From NCBI GenBank assembly GCA_020636495.1, contig JACJXQ010000008.1, forward strand, positions 1,550,001 through 1,614,000: 64,000 nt of DNA. Direction: 5' to 3'. Shown here one piece after another: positions 43,801 through 52,224 of the stretch. This DNA is from Chitinophagales bacterium. GTDB lineage: Bacteria > Bacteroidota > Bacteroidia > Chitinophagales > Chitinophagaceae. Position numbers and translations under genes: made by a program. Numbering within the stretch: the first letter of the stretch is position 1; each line of letters begins with the position of its first letter. Under the pieces are notes generated by a model. It worked only from the letters and a program-made list of their open reading frames with translations, searched no databases and was not told the DNA's origin.

Positions 43801-45063
43801 ACAGCTGGCAGCAACAGTCCTGTGTGCGAAACAAAGACCATTAACTTGTCAACCAGCACCACCACCAATGGCGTGAGCTATGCATGGACGGGACCGGGCT
43901 ATAGTTCGGCTACACAAAACCCTACGGTGACTAATAATGCAGCGAGTACACATGCGGGAGACTATATCAGCACGGTAACCATTAATGGTTGCAGCAACCG
44001 AGATACGGTAACGGTAACCGTACTACCCAAACCAGCGAAGCCAACAGCGGCTGCGCCCAACAGTCCGCTATGCGCCCACCAGGACCTGCAACTAACTGCT
44101 ACTACCATCAACGGCGCTAACTACACATGGTACGGCCCGGCAGGGTATTATGAATATACCCAAAACCCAACCCGCAACTATATGCAACTGAACTATGCCG
44201 GAGCCTACTATGTATTCGCCAACCTGAATGGTTGTATATCAGATACCGACAGCGTGGTAGTGGTAGTCAATACCGACCCGAATGTGAGCATTTACCCCAC
44301 ACCGGGCACTACGATATGTGACGGGCAAAAAGCTATATTCACCGCCATACCTACCAACGGTGGCAGCGTGGGCTACGACTGGCGGGTGAACGGAGCCAGC
44401 AAGGGAGTGACAACAGCCAGCTATACCACCACAGGCTTAAAGAACGGTGATGAGGTGACCTGCCTGATGGTGAGCATAGGCACCTGTGCTACTACTTTTA
44501 CCGATACCAGCAATGCCATAAAAATGGTGGTACAGGATCTGAAAACCCCAAGCGTGACCATCAGTGCCGATGCAGGTCCTTCTTTATTCCCTAATGAGCC
44601 GATCAACTTTACGGCAGACCCGAAAGATGCGGGAAGCAATCCGAAGTACCAGTGGAAACGCAACGGGCAAAGTGTAGGCGGCGCCACAGGCAAAACATGG
44701 GGCGCCAATGCTAACTTCCTCACCAATGGTGATAATATCTGCGTACTGATTACCAGCGACTATGCCTGCCCGAACCCTGATACGGCACTGAGCAACTGCA
44801 TCAAGCTGGAGATAAGGCTGGGTGTTGAGGATATTGTCCGTGACAATAATATCCGTATTTATCCAAATCCTACCAGTGGTACTATTACGGTTACATCCTC
44901 TGCCATCATAGAGCAAATCACCCTAACCGACCTGTTAGGAAAACAGGTGCTGAGCCAAACCGGCGGCGGCAAAAAAGTACAGGCTGATATGAGCGGCCTT
45001 GCCGCGGGTGTATATATCATCAAAGTAAATGGTAGTGTAGCGGGGAGGGTTATTAAGAAGTAA
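40894..45063 (+). CDS. SBBP-repeat surface protein with T9SS sorting domain
   Basis: This 1389-residue T9SS cargo protein begins with a signal peptide and a domain shared with gliding and adhesion proteins (DUF7948-like, about 35-290: FIANKGQVTDQYHGARPDID, YYENYYTAHTGENGV, IYKDIYPGIDLIYYVDEN). About nine SBBP repeats follow at 295-780, each with WGTYFGG- or YATYYGG-type and YIYMAGRTQS- or IYFCGITCSD-type strands, probably a beta-propeller. Three to four Ig-like domains (about 880-1300, e.g. ITWAWTGPNSFTSS) and a T9SS type A domain at about 1315-1389 (IYPNPTSGTITVTS, LAAGVYIIKVNG) complete it. It is probably a surface adhesin. Two in-frame stretches in the N-terminal domain (coding for about 42 and 26 residues) look like inserted repeats. 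Confidence 0.93.
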   Translation: MTTCRNYLITSMLLMCLHASSKEGNNIANSASTQFIANKGQVTDQYHGARPDIDAKIEAGGVTMFIGDGQLHYQWVAGQGQKSEGKTQKFGASEDTPLTPLKRGSVDPTSDIQDQPSNIEIYRMDVTLVGANKNAEVVFEEPTGYYENYYTAHTGENGVMAKGYKRVIYKDIYPGIDLIYYVDENSKGKSENQKLSGTSEHPALTLPERGNLKYDFIVYPGGNVADIRLRYDGATEMKMVDGALMATTPFGSITEQAPYCYVQEGGVAVTSAYKLRGNELSFDIGKYVGTLVIDPYLRWGTYFGGSLGDDADDITTSLDGYIYMAGRTQSTNNIATSGAYRTSLSGSAYTDAFVAKFDDSCHRLWATYYGGANQEEAHGIATDRLGNIYFCGITCSDTGIATTGAHQDIHGSYPLPPMQNVTDDGFLVKLNSAGQRQWSTYYGGQGIDHALGIACDRNNQVYICGNTTSATNISTLGSFMYFPIYGSTVPLYGTHGFLAKFNGAGQRLWGTYFADSNGQALYKVSCDTANNVFVGGNTFISSTTTNTLATSGVYQQGPVNSSNLSDGILAKFSPSGSLLWCSYYGGSNNDRIYNIACDDSGQVYATGYTYSTTNIASPNAYDTSRNGSCAFLVKFNGANGHRIWGTYYGGATTNATGIAISPGNRIYIGGSTSSDTVVATNNAYKTSRSGASDAFIAEFTAGGQLRYATYYGGVGNDGGVDGYSVISGGGGEVGLTCSREGVVYLASGTSSTSNISIGNVYQSTIGGNLDAYLVAFYTDTTVFVKQPFTDTVWCPGDTVHIVYGVNLPFVSGNSFTVQLSNASGSFASPVTIGSKTAVDKDTITCVIPLATTAGTGYRIRIVGSNPARTSEDNDWDIRIKANPASFSNSSNSPVCTTDTLRLNGSSTSTGITWAWTGPNSFTSSAEDTVIANTAMSHAGNYILTATLNSTGCSLKDTTTVTVNPTPAKPTAGSNSPVCETKTINLSTSTTTNGVSYAWTGPGYSSATQNPTVTNNAASTHAGDYISTVTINGCSNRDTVTVTVLPKPAKPTAAAPNSPLCAHQDLQLTATTINGANYTWYGPAGYYEYTQNPTRNYMQLNYAGAYYVFANLNGCISDTDSVVVVVNTDPNVSIYPTPGTTICDGQKAIFTAIPTNGGSVGYDWRVNGASKGVTTASYTTTGLKNGDEVTCLMVSIGTCATTFTDTSNAIKMVVQDLKTPSVTISADAGPSLFPNEPINFTADPKDAGSNPKYQWKRNGQSVGGATGKTWGANANFLTNGDNICVLITSDYACPNPDTALSNCIKLEIRLGVEDIVRDNNIRIYPNPTSGTITVTSSAIIEQITLTDLLGKQVLSQTGGGKKVQADMSGLAAGVYIIKVNGSVAGRVIKK
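40949..40967 (+). repeat. Repeat remnant in the SBBP signal-peptide region
   Basis: CCTCTTCCAAAGAGGGGAA matches the core of the insertions at 41189 and elsewhere, and encodes part of HASSKEGNN just past the hydrophobic signal. Confidence 0.45.
41128..41253 (+). repeat. In-frame palindromic repeat insertion 1 (126 nt)
   Basis: It contains an A-rich start (GGTCAAAAGTCAGAAGGC), GCGAGTG (41167-41173), the palindrome CCCCTCT (41189-41195) with AGAGGGG (41198-41204), GGGGAAGTGTT, and then ATCC-type short repeats (CATCCGATATCCAGGATC). The exact length divides by three and keeps the frame. It adds about 42 residues between HYQWVAG and IYRMDVTLVG, where related proteins have none. Confidence 0.7.
41449..41526 (+). 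repeat. In-frame palindromic repeat insertion 2 (78 nt)
   Basis: It has the same A-rich start (TCAAAAGGGAAAAGTG), CACGAGTG (41484-41491), CCCTAACCCTTCCCGAGAGG and GGGAAAT. It adds 26 residues between YYVDEN and LKYDFIVYPGG, two parts that are contiguous in other members of the family. Confidence 0.75.
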
Positions 45064-45194
45064 AAAGTCAAATCCGATAGCTATCAGTCCTGATTTATAT
45101 TTGTCTAAAATAGCAAAAATACGTATATTTGTATGTCCGGTGTTGTTGTCGGAAAGTTCTTTGATACTATCGGAAAGTAGTGCTTCGGGAGGAT

Positions 45195-45229
45195 TGTTAA
45201 GTAAACTGACTACCATGATTTACTTAACA
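45195..45229. repeat. 11-bp inverted repeat before the tandem array
   Basis: TGTTAAGTAAA (45195-45205) and TTTACTTAACA (45219-45229) are perfect inverted arms around a 13-nt loop. Their ACTTAAC core also begins each tandem unit. Confidence 0.75.
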
Positions 45230-45231
45230 TT

Positions 45232-45448
45232 ACTTAACAACCGAACTTGTGAGCTCATTAAGGCAATTGAATAGACATTAATAACTTAACAACCGAACTT
45301 GTGAGCTCGTTAAGGCAATTGAATAGACATTAATAACTTAACAACCGAACTTGTGAGCTCGTTAAGGCAATTGAATAGACATTAATAACTTAACAACCGA
45401 ACTTGTGAGCTCGTTAAGGCAATTGAATAGACATTAATAACTTAACAA
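45232..45448 (+). repeat. Tandem array of four 52-bp units
   Basis: Units start at 45232, 45284, 45336 and 45388, each opening ACTTAACAACCGAACTTG; a 9-nt partial fifth unit (ACTTAACAA) begins at 45440. Units 2-4 are identical, and unit 1 differs by one base (CTCATTAAG for CTCGTTAAG). Each holds CTTAAC and GTTAAG arms around 18 nt. Confidence 0.92.
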
Positions 45449-45619
45449 AATGTCCGGTTACTGATTGATAATTAATTGTTTAACCGCTGATTAAAAATAG
45501 CTACACAGATAGTGTTAATTTGTTATTTGTTACAGAAATGTTAGGTTTTTTTATGATTTACCCCAACCATCCGGGTATTTTAGCCCTCTACCCAATATAA
45601 TCGCAAATTTATATACCAC

Positions 45620-47791
45620 ATGAAAAAGCTGTTACTACTCTTATCCGGATTCATATTTACCTGCACCTCATATGCCTCTCACTTTTCAGGCGGAGAGATC
45701 CGGTACGAATTCAACGGAACGAACTATGATGTGTACTTGTCTTTATACAAAATATGCGAAGGTGGTGCGTCGCTCACCAACGCGGCTACAATAAATGTAT
45801 CGTCCGTATCTCAAACATACAATGCAAATGTCAACCTTACTTTCCTGGGTTTTGATACGGTTAATGTGAGTTGCCCGCTCAGCGCAAGTCGTTGTATTAA
45901 TCCTACTTCAGCCATACCCGGTTATATTACGGCACGTTTTAAAGGCACCATGTCTTTGCCCACGGCTGCTACCGACTGGGTGGTGTCGTATACCAGTGCT
46001 GCCAGGATCAGCAGCCTTGTGAACCTGAATTCAGGCGCAAGTGCACAGATGTACCTGTATACAAATATTGACAACAGTACAGCTATCAACTCAAACCCAT
46101 TGATGGCCAGCTCACCTTCTTACTTTATGTTGGTCAATACACCAACAATCATTCCTCTGCAGGCCATAGACCCCGAGGGAGATGCGCTGGTGTATGACCT
46201 TGTGGCTCCTTTGACAGCCTCGGGATCTAATGCTACATATGCGGCAGGGTACTCTGCAACTGCCCCATTAGGAAGCACAGGTACAGCCACTATCAATACC
46301 ACTAATAATACACTCACGCTTAACTCACCTGCAACGGGTACATTTGCTATTGGCCTGCGTGTGCGGGAATACCGCAACAGTGTACTGGTTGGGGAGTATA
46401 TCAGGGAGTTCACATTGGCGGTGATGCCGGGCACAGGTTCAGGTATAACTATTCCAGCTCCTACCTCTACTACCAGCTTCACTTATTACACATGTCCGGG
46501 CCAGACAACCAACAGCATTGTTCTGAACTTTGTGGATCCGACCAGTACAGATTCTGTATACTTAGATGTAACAACACCGACATTAAGCGGCTGGACATTC
46601 AGCACCAGTGTTACACCGGGTATTCCGTCCGCTTCCGCTACCATCAACTGGACTACACCGGGTACACTCAACCCGGCAACACTACCTCACTTCTTCATTA
46701 AAGTAAGGGCCAGGGACAATGGCTGTCCTAAAGCTGTTGCAGACTACGCTGTTGTGGTGCGTACCCGCCAGTGCACAGCAGACTCGGTATGGCCGGGTGA
46801 TGCCAATGGTGATTTTACAGTGAATATATATGACCCGCTGGCCATTGCCATAGCAGCCGGCCAGACAGGGCCAACCAGGCCGGGAGCCAGCACCAGTTGG
46901 ACAGCACAGGCTTGTCCTAACTGGGCCAACTCGTTTGTGACCAACAATACTAACATGAAACATGCCGACTGTAATGGTGATGGTACTGTAAATAGCTCAG
47001 ACCTTGCAGCAGTAACGGCCAACTACTCACTTTCTCATCCCAAGGGAGGAAGGAGCAAAACTACAGGTGCCAATGACCTGTATTTTGATATGACTGGTGT
47101 CAATATGGCTCCGGGTGCTTATGTGTCCATACCCATAAAACTGGGGTCGTCCACTCAAACCATCAGTAATGTATATGCCATTGCCACACAGGTGCAGTTG
47201 AATGGTTTATCGCTTTCTACTGCTCCTGCCATAACCAATAATAACAGCTGGCTGGATAATGGCAGCAATGCTATCAACTTCAGCTATGGCGCAAGTGCCA
47301 CAGCCGTTGACTGGGTATTGGGCCGCACCAACCAGCAAAATGTTTCGGGCCAGGGAACGATAGGTACACTCAACTTTATGGTGCCTGCAACGGCGAAAAT
47401 AGGAGATAACTTTACATTGAGTTTTACCAATACTGTGCTTATAGACAAGGATGGTGCTGAGCGTTATGACATTAACCAGGTAGATGCCACAGGTGCTGTA
47501 CAGCAGTCGAACGGCATAGCAGGTGTAGCTGCCCGCATCAGTGCTGTGTCAATAGTACCCAATCCTTCCGGTAATACGGCATACCTTAATATGTCACTGA
47601 AAGCTGATGCTGATGTGAATGTAACGGTATTGGATGTTACCGGCAAAGTGGTTTGGTCTGTTAATGATAACTATACTAAAGGGGAACAAAGTATAGCACT
47701 ACCTGCCGGTAACCTGGCCGGTGGTATGTATATGGTTCGCCTGTCAACAGGTGAAGGCAATGCGTCTGTAATGAAATGGATAAAACAATGA
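45620..47791 (+). CDS. T9SS protein with dockerin-like module, copy 1
   Basis: This 723-residue secreted protein has a signal peptide ending SYAS, then the SHFSGGEIRYEFNG opening common to large Bacteroidota surface proteins. The first about 380 residues form beta-rich domains. At about 390-480 two calcium-binding-like loops, GDANGDFTVNIYDPLAIAI and DCNGDGTVNSSDLAAV, form a dockerin type I-like pair. A cohesin-like or beta-sandwich domain (about 490-630) follows, with FDMTGVNMAPGAYVSIPIKL. The T9SS type A sorting domain is at about 645-723 (IVPNPSGNTAYLN, LAGGMYMVRLS). The next gene is a close tandem copy. The dockerin-like part suggests docking to a cohesin partner, or simply calcium-dependent folding. 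Confidence 0.88.
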   Translation: MKKLLLLLSGFIFTCTSYASHFSGGEIRYEFNGTNYDVYLSLYKICEGGASLTNAATINVSSVSQTYNANVNLTFLGFDTVNVSCPLSASRCINPTSAIPGYITARFKGTMSLPTAATDWVVSYTSAARISSLVNLNSGASAQMYLYTNIDNSTAINSNPLMASSPSYFMLVNTPTIIPLQAIDPEGDALVYDLVAPLTASGSNATYAAGYSATAPLGSTGTATINTTNNTLTLNSPATGTFAIGLRVREYRNSVLVGEYIREFTLAVMPGTGSGITIPAPTSTTSFTYYTCPGQTTNSIVLNFVDPTSTDSVYLDVTTPTLSGWTFSTSVTPGIPSASATINWTTPGTLNPATLPHFFIKVRARDNGCPKAVADYAVVVRTRQCTADSVWPGDANGDFTVNIYDPLAIAIAAGQTGPTRPGASTSWTAQACPNWANSFVTNNTNMKHADCNGDGTVNSSDLAAVTANYSLSHPKGGRSKTTGANDLYFDMTGVNMAPGAYVSIPIKLGSSTQTISNVYAIATQVQLNGLSLSTAPAITNNNSWLDNGSNAINFSYGASATAVDWVLGRTNQQNVSGQGTIGTLNFMVPATAKIGDNFTLSFTNTVLIDKDGAERYDINQVDATGAVQQSNGIAGVAARISAVSIVPNPSGNTAYLNMSLKADADVNVTVLDVTGKVVWSVNDNYTKGEQSIALPAGNLAGGMYMVRLSTGEGNASVMKWIKQ

Positions 47792-47832
47792 TGTACTAAG
47801 TACAACAATGTAGTCATTTAGTTTTCTTTTTG

Positions 47833-47861
47833 TTGTACGTGAGTAAGTATTATTATTTTTG
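47833..47861 (+). promoter_or_regulatory. Candidate promoter for the second dockerin-like gene
   Basis: TTG at 47833-47835 and TATTTTTG at 47854-47861 are separated by 18 nt, 39 nt before the start. It could let copy 2 be expressed apart from copy 1. Confidence 0.55.
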
Positions 47862-47899
47862 AATTTGAAGTTTATATGTAACGTTCCAAAATAGTCTCT

Positions 47900-50074
47900 A
47901 TGAAAAAGTTGATACAGTTACTGATTTGTTTTTTGTGTACGTTCAGTACATATGCCTCTCACTTCTCAGGCGGAGAGATCAGGTATGAATTCAATGGGAC
48001 TAATTATGATGTGTACCTGACTGTGTACAAAGTTTGTGAAAGCACTGCAGGGGCACCTTTGCCTAATTCTGTTACTATTAATGTTCAATCTGTTAATAAC
48101 GCAACCAGTTTTACGCAGGCCCTTACTTTCATTGGGTTTGATACGATCGATATTAATTGTCCCAGCAGCACAAATTTTTGTCATAATCCAACTACCGGCA
48201 CTTTGCCCGGGTATATACAGGCGAAATTCAAAAGTACGATAACCTTACCCTCACAGGCCAGTGACTGGCATATCAGCTGGCAAAATTGTTGCCGCATTTC
48301 AGGTATATTAAACGGCGCTTCAGGTCAGAGCTTTTACATTGATACATGGTTGGACAATACAGCTGCTATCAACTCAAATGCGAGGATGACCACTGCTCCT
48401 TCGTACTATATATCGGCAAATGATACGGCTGTGATCCCGCTGCAAACAATAGACCCGGATGGCGATAGTATAGCTTACAAGATAATTGAGCCATTATCAG
48501 CAGTAGGAACGTCAATAACTTATGCCCCGTTGCCGTATTCACTTACCAATCCGTTGGGGCCTGGCGGCATATGCAAAATTGATGCTGCAACTCATACGTT
48601 AATGTTGAAGTCACCTACCCAGGGGATGTTTGATGTAGCCTTTGTAGTAGAAGAATACAGGCATGGTGTTAAGGTGGGTAGTTATATCAGGGACATAACA
48701 TTCGCTGTAGTACCGTCTACACCAAAGTTATCTTACCCTAAACAAAGTACAACCAACCCTACCTTTGTGTATACCTGCCCGGGACAATCATCCAATAGTA
48801 TTGTACTTAATTTTACTGACCCAACCAGTACAGATTCTGTTTATTTAGATGTGGTTACACCTGCTTTGACAGGATGGACTTTCAACAAGGTCATTTCAAA
48901 TGGCAGCCCGTCTGCGTCTGCCACTATCACATGGTCTACACCCTCTGTTTTGAACCCTGCTACGCTACCATATTTTTACGTAACAGTAAAAGCCAGGGAT
49001 AATGCATGTCCCAGTTCAAAAGCAGAATATTCGGTGTTGGTACGTACCCGCCAGTGCAATGCAGATACAGTGTGGCCAGGCGACGCCAATGGAGACTTTA
49101 CGGTGAATATATACGACCCGCTGGCTATTGCTATAGCGGCCGGACAAACAGGACCTACCAGGACGGGTGCCACCATAAGTTGGACACCACAGTATTGTGC
49201 TAACTGGGCGACAACATTGGTGACCAACAATACCAATATGAAGCATGCTGACTGTAATGGTGATGGTACTGTAAATAACTCAGACCTTACTGCTGTAACT
49301 GCTAACTATTCACTCTCACATCCAAAGGGGGGAAGGAGTAAAACTACAGGGATTAATGACCTGTATTTTGATATGACCGGCATTAATATGACACCGGGTG
49401 CGCATGTATCTATACCGATAAAACTGGGTTCGTCAACACAATCCATCAACAATATTTACGCCATTGCAACCCAGGTACAACTTGATGGCTTGCCGCTTAC
49501 AGCAGCGCCAACCATCACTAACAACAACAGCTGGCTGGATAACAGCAGCAGTGCTGTTAACTTCAATTATGGGGTAAATAATACAACAGTGGACTGGGTA
49601 CTGGGTCGCACCAACCAGCAAAACGTTTCAGGCCAGGGAACGATAGGCACCCTTAATTTTACCGTGCCTACATCGCTGACAATTGGTGCACATTATCAGC
49701 TTAGCTTTGTTAATACTGTGCTTATTGATAAAGATGGTGTTGAGCGTTATGACATTAACCAGGTAGAAGCAACGGGTACATTACAGCAGTCGAACGGTGT
49801 AGCAGGTGTAGTTGCAAAGATAAATGCTGTGTCTATAGTGCCTAACCCTTCGGGCAACACCGCGCACGTTAATATGTCACTGAAAGCTGATGCTGATGTG
49901 AACGTGACTGTATCCGATGTTACCGGCAAAGTGGTGTGGTCTGTTGATGGTAACTATGCTAAAGGCGAGCATAGTATTGCACTCCCTGCCGGCAACCTGG
50001 CCGGTGGTATGTATGTGGTTCGCCTGTCAACAGGTGAAGGCAATACATCTGTAATGAAATGGATAAAACAATAG
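47900..50074 (+). CDS. T9SS protein with dockerin-like module, copy 2
   Basis: This 724-residue tandem paralogue of the preceding gene shares the same architecture. The opening (SHFSGGEIRYEFNG) and the C-terminal half (about 390-724, with GDANGDFTVNIYDPLAIAI, DCNGDGTVNNSDLTAV and VSIVPNPSGNTAHVN) are nearly identical, while the region about 60-370 has diverged and has more Cys (PSSTNFCHNP, WQNCCRI). That pattern fits a duplication followed by selection on the N-terminal binding part, or gene conversion over the C-terminal half. A GC hairpin follows the stop and also faces dnaB. Confidence 0.88.
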   Translation: MKKLIQLLICFLCTFSTYASHFSGGEIRYEFNGTNYDVYLTVYKVCESTAGAPLPNSVTINVQSVNNATSFTQALTFIGFDTIDINCPSSTNFCHNPTTGTLPGYIQAKFKSTITLPSQASDWHISWQNCCRISGILNGASGQSFYIDTWLDNTAAINSNARMTTAPSYYISANDTAVIPLQTIDPDGDSIAYKIIEPLSAVGTSITYAPLPYSLTNPLGPGGICKIDAATHTLMLKSPTQGMFDVAFVVEEYRHGVKVGSYIRDITFAVVPSTPKLSYPKQSTTNPTFVYTCPGQSSNSIVLNFTDPTSTDSVYLDVVTPALTGWTFNKVISNGSPSASATITWSTPSVLNPATLPYFYVTVKARDNACPSSKAEYSVLVRTRQCNADTVWPGDANGDFTVNIYDPLAIAIAAGQTGPTRTGATISWTPQYCANWATTLVTNNTNMKHADCNGDGTVNNSDLTAVTANYSLSHPKGGRSKTTGINDLYFDMTGINMTPGAHVSIPIKLGSSTQSINNIYAIATQVQLDGLPLTAAPTITNNNSWLDNSSSAVNFNYGVNNTTVDWVLGRTNQQNVSGQGTIGTLNFTVPTSLTIGAHYQLSFVNTVLIDKDGVERYDINQVEATGTLQQSNGVAGVVAKINAVSIVPNPSGNTAHVNMSLKADADVNVTVSDVTGKVVWSVDGNYAKGEHSIALPAGNLAGGMYVVRLSTGEGNTSVMKWIKQ

Positions 50075-50101
50075 CCGTTTACGAATAGTAAGTATAACAA
50101 A

Positions 50102-50121
50102 GGCCCCGTTTTTACGGGGCC
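50102..50121. terminator. Hairpin terminator between convergent genes
   Basis: GGCCCCGT (50102-50109) pairs with ACGGGGCC (50114-50121) around a TTTT loop. The T tract is weak on the plus side; the minus-side continuation is TTGTTATACTT. It could serve both genes. Confidence 0.7.
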
Positions 50122-50152
50122 ATCGTATGGAATTCCATTTAGTCAGACTGTA

Positions 50153-51814
50153 TTAAAATGGTGCGTCGTCATCCTCTTCCGGCCTTGGCCTGTTGAATTT
50201 TTGTGGAGGCATCATGTCGTCGTCATCCAGGTTGAAATCATTGGCCTTTGAAGGAAGGGTCTGGTAGCCGCCCTGTATGTACATCTTGGAACCACCGAAA
50301 TCGCTGGTATCGCGGCCTTTAATGCCCGCTTGCGGGTTGTCTCCTGCAGGTGGGTTAAATCCACCACCGAAGTTGCCTCCGCCACCAAAACCACCAAAGC
50401 CATCGTCAGGCATGTCGGTAAACTTTTGGTATTCTTTTATGAAGCGGACTTTTACGGTATCGGTACTACCGTTACGGTGTTTGGCTACGTGTATATGGGT
50501 TTCCCCTTCAATAGGCTGTCCCATTTCGTCGTTGTTGATGCCGTAGTATTCAGGACGGTACAGGAACATTACCATATCTGCATCCTGCTCGATGGCTCCT
50601 GATTCACGCAGGTCACTCAACTGGGGCACTTTAGATTCTTTTCTTGATTCAACAGAACGGTTCAACTGGGACAGTGCAATAATAGGAACTTCCAGTTCTT
50701 TTGCCAGTGCTTTCAGGTCGCGGGAAATTTTAGATATTTCCTGCTCACGGTTGCCGCCTTTCTCGTTACTGCCCTGCATTAGCTGCAGGTAATCTATCAC
50801 GATCATTTTGATGTCGTGTTTCTGTTTCAACCTCCTTGCCTTGGCGCGCAATTCGAATATGTTCAGAGCTGCCTGGTCGTCAAGATAGATAGGCGCAGAT
50901 GCCAGTTTGTTCATACGTTGCGTCATCTGCACAAATTCGTGCTCCTGCATACGTCCCTTTGTAATAGCCTCCATGCCTACCTCTGTCACGGCTGCGAGCA
51001 TCCTTTTTACCAACTGTCCTGAACCCATCTCAAGTGAGAAGAAGGCTACAGGGAATGGATCCGGTGAGTGCATAGCTGCATTCATGGTCAGGTTAAGACA
51101 GAATGCCGTTTTACCCACCGCAGGACGTGCTGCAAGGATAATAAGGTCGGTCTTTTGCCAGCCGGAAGTAAGCTTATCGAGGTCTTTAAATCCGGTAGGA
51201 ACACCGGTAAGGTCGTCTTTTTTATTCTTGGCTTCCTCTATCTCTTGTACAGTTCTCACCAATACATCTTTCAGGCTGGTGAAGTTCTTACGCAGGTGAT
51301 TGTCTGTTATCTCGTATAGGCTGCTCTCAGCCTTATCCAGCAGGTCGAATACGTCAGAGCTATCTTCATAGGCATTGCTGATGATCTCGCCGGAAATACG
51401 TATCAGTTCGCGCTGAATGAACTTTTCCATCACGATACGAGCATGCGACTCTACGTGCGCACTGGAAACCACATTCATGGTCAGGTTGGTCAGGTAGTAA
51501 GGCCCGCCAACAATTTCCAGTTCATTGCTTTTCCTGAGTTCTTCCGTTACGGTCAGCAGGTCGACAGGCATACCCTTATCGAACAGCCGGCGGATGCTCG
51601 CATATATCTTCTGGTTAGCGTCTACATAAAAGCATTCTACACTCTGTATGATCTCCAATACCTCTGCCAGCTTATCCTTTTCCAGCATAATAGCGCCCAG
51701 TATAGCTTCTTCCAGTTCTGGTGCCTGAGGTGGTATTTTGCCATATACAAGTGTAGAAACATCCGGTTTGCGGCTGCGAGTGCCTCCGAATTCTTTTTTT
51801 ATGTTTACTGCCAT
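50153..51814 (-). CDS. dnaB: Replicative DNA helicase
   Basis: DnaB is the hexameric replicative helicase that unwinds DNA at the fork. The 553-residue protein has an N-terminal helical domain (about 28-130, PPQAPELEEAILGAIMLEKD), a linker, and the RecA-like domain from about 200 with Walker A AARPAVGKTA (228-237), Walker B MIVIDYLQLMQG and the motif ALSQLNRSVESR. A Gly/Phe/Asn-rich C-terminal tail (about 470-553, FGGFGGGGNFGGGFNPPAG) ends in acidic residues; such tails are seen in Bacteroidota. The start is MAVNIKKEFGG. It is transcribed towards the T9SS pair and away from pheT. Confidence 0.95.
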   Translation of the reverse strand: MAVNIKKEFGGTRSRKPDVSTLVYGKIPPQAPELEEAILGAIMLEKDKLAEVLEIIQSVECFYVDANQKIYASIRRLFDKGMPVDLLTVTEELRKSNELEIVGGPYYLTNLTMNVVSSAHVESHARIVMEKFIQRELIRISGEIISNAYEDSSDVFDLLDKAESSLYEITDNHLRKNFTSLKDVLVRTVQEIEEAKNKKDDLTGVPTGFKDLDKLTSGWQKTDLIILAARPAVGKTAFCLNLTMNAAMHSPDPFPVAFFSLEMGSGQLVKRMLAAVTEVGMEAITKGRMQEHEFVQMTQRMNKLASAPIYLDDQAALNIFELRAKARRLKQKHDIKMIVIDYLQLMQGSNEKGGNREQEISKISRDLKALAKELEVPIIALSQLNRSVESRKESKVPQLSDLRESGAIEQDADMVMFLYRPEYYGINNDEMGQPIEGETHIHVAKHRNGSTDTVKVRFIKEYQKFTDMPDDGFGGFGGGGNFGGGFNPPAGDNPQAGIKGRDTSDFGGSKMYIQGGYQTLPSKANDFNLDDDDMMPPQKFNRPRPEEDDDAPF

Positions 51815-52224
51815 TGTGGGTTAGTGTACGTTTTTTATTGTAAATCAAAAATTATCCATCCGCTACCAGCCCTGTTTTGCCATTTTCTATGTTACGGAAA
51901 CGTGTCCTAATCGTTAACGTGGCATTACCGGAGTGTTAATTGCGATAGCGGAAAACGAATGTAATCGGAAAAATGAGACTTGCCGAGGTTTGAGAAAAAT
52001 ATAATTTTCAGCCATCCGTCAACAGCTTTTCCACAGCTTATTCTATTGTATTATTGATATGTATTAAAGTTACGAACTTTTATGATGCGAAAATCACATA
52101 TATTCACATATAACTCACAATATGCTGTTAATAAAAGGTTTTGCGAAGGATTTCTTTTAAAGGATGCGATTTGCTATAACGATGGGTTATCTTTACACCC
52201 GATCTCAGAAACAGGACATAGGTA
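51815..52224. other. 410-bp gap between dnaB and pheT
   Basis: AT-rich DNA with no ORF supported. TTTTCCACA (about 52027-52035) fits a degenerate DnaA-box pattern, but it is single. TATCTTTA at 52188-52195 is a near -7 box for pheT. Nothing else is seen. Confidence 0.5.

Larger units (their letters stand above)
45064..45619. other. 556-bp gap holding a 52-bp tandem array
   Basis: No gene is supported. It contains an 11-bp inverted repeat, four 52-bp repeat units and a 9-bp direct repeat (ATGTCCGGT at 45133-45141 and 45450-45458) flanking the block. TATTTTAG near 45575 is a weak -7 match for the gene at 45620. Confidence 0.7.

Noticed and set aside
45232..45448. CRISPR array
   Set aside because: Units are contiguous, with no spacers; the whole 52-bp unit repeats.
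51815..52224. Replication origin upstream of dnaB
   Set aside because: Only one DnaA-box-like 9-mer is visible and dnaA is not nearby; GC-skew data would be needed.
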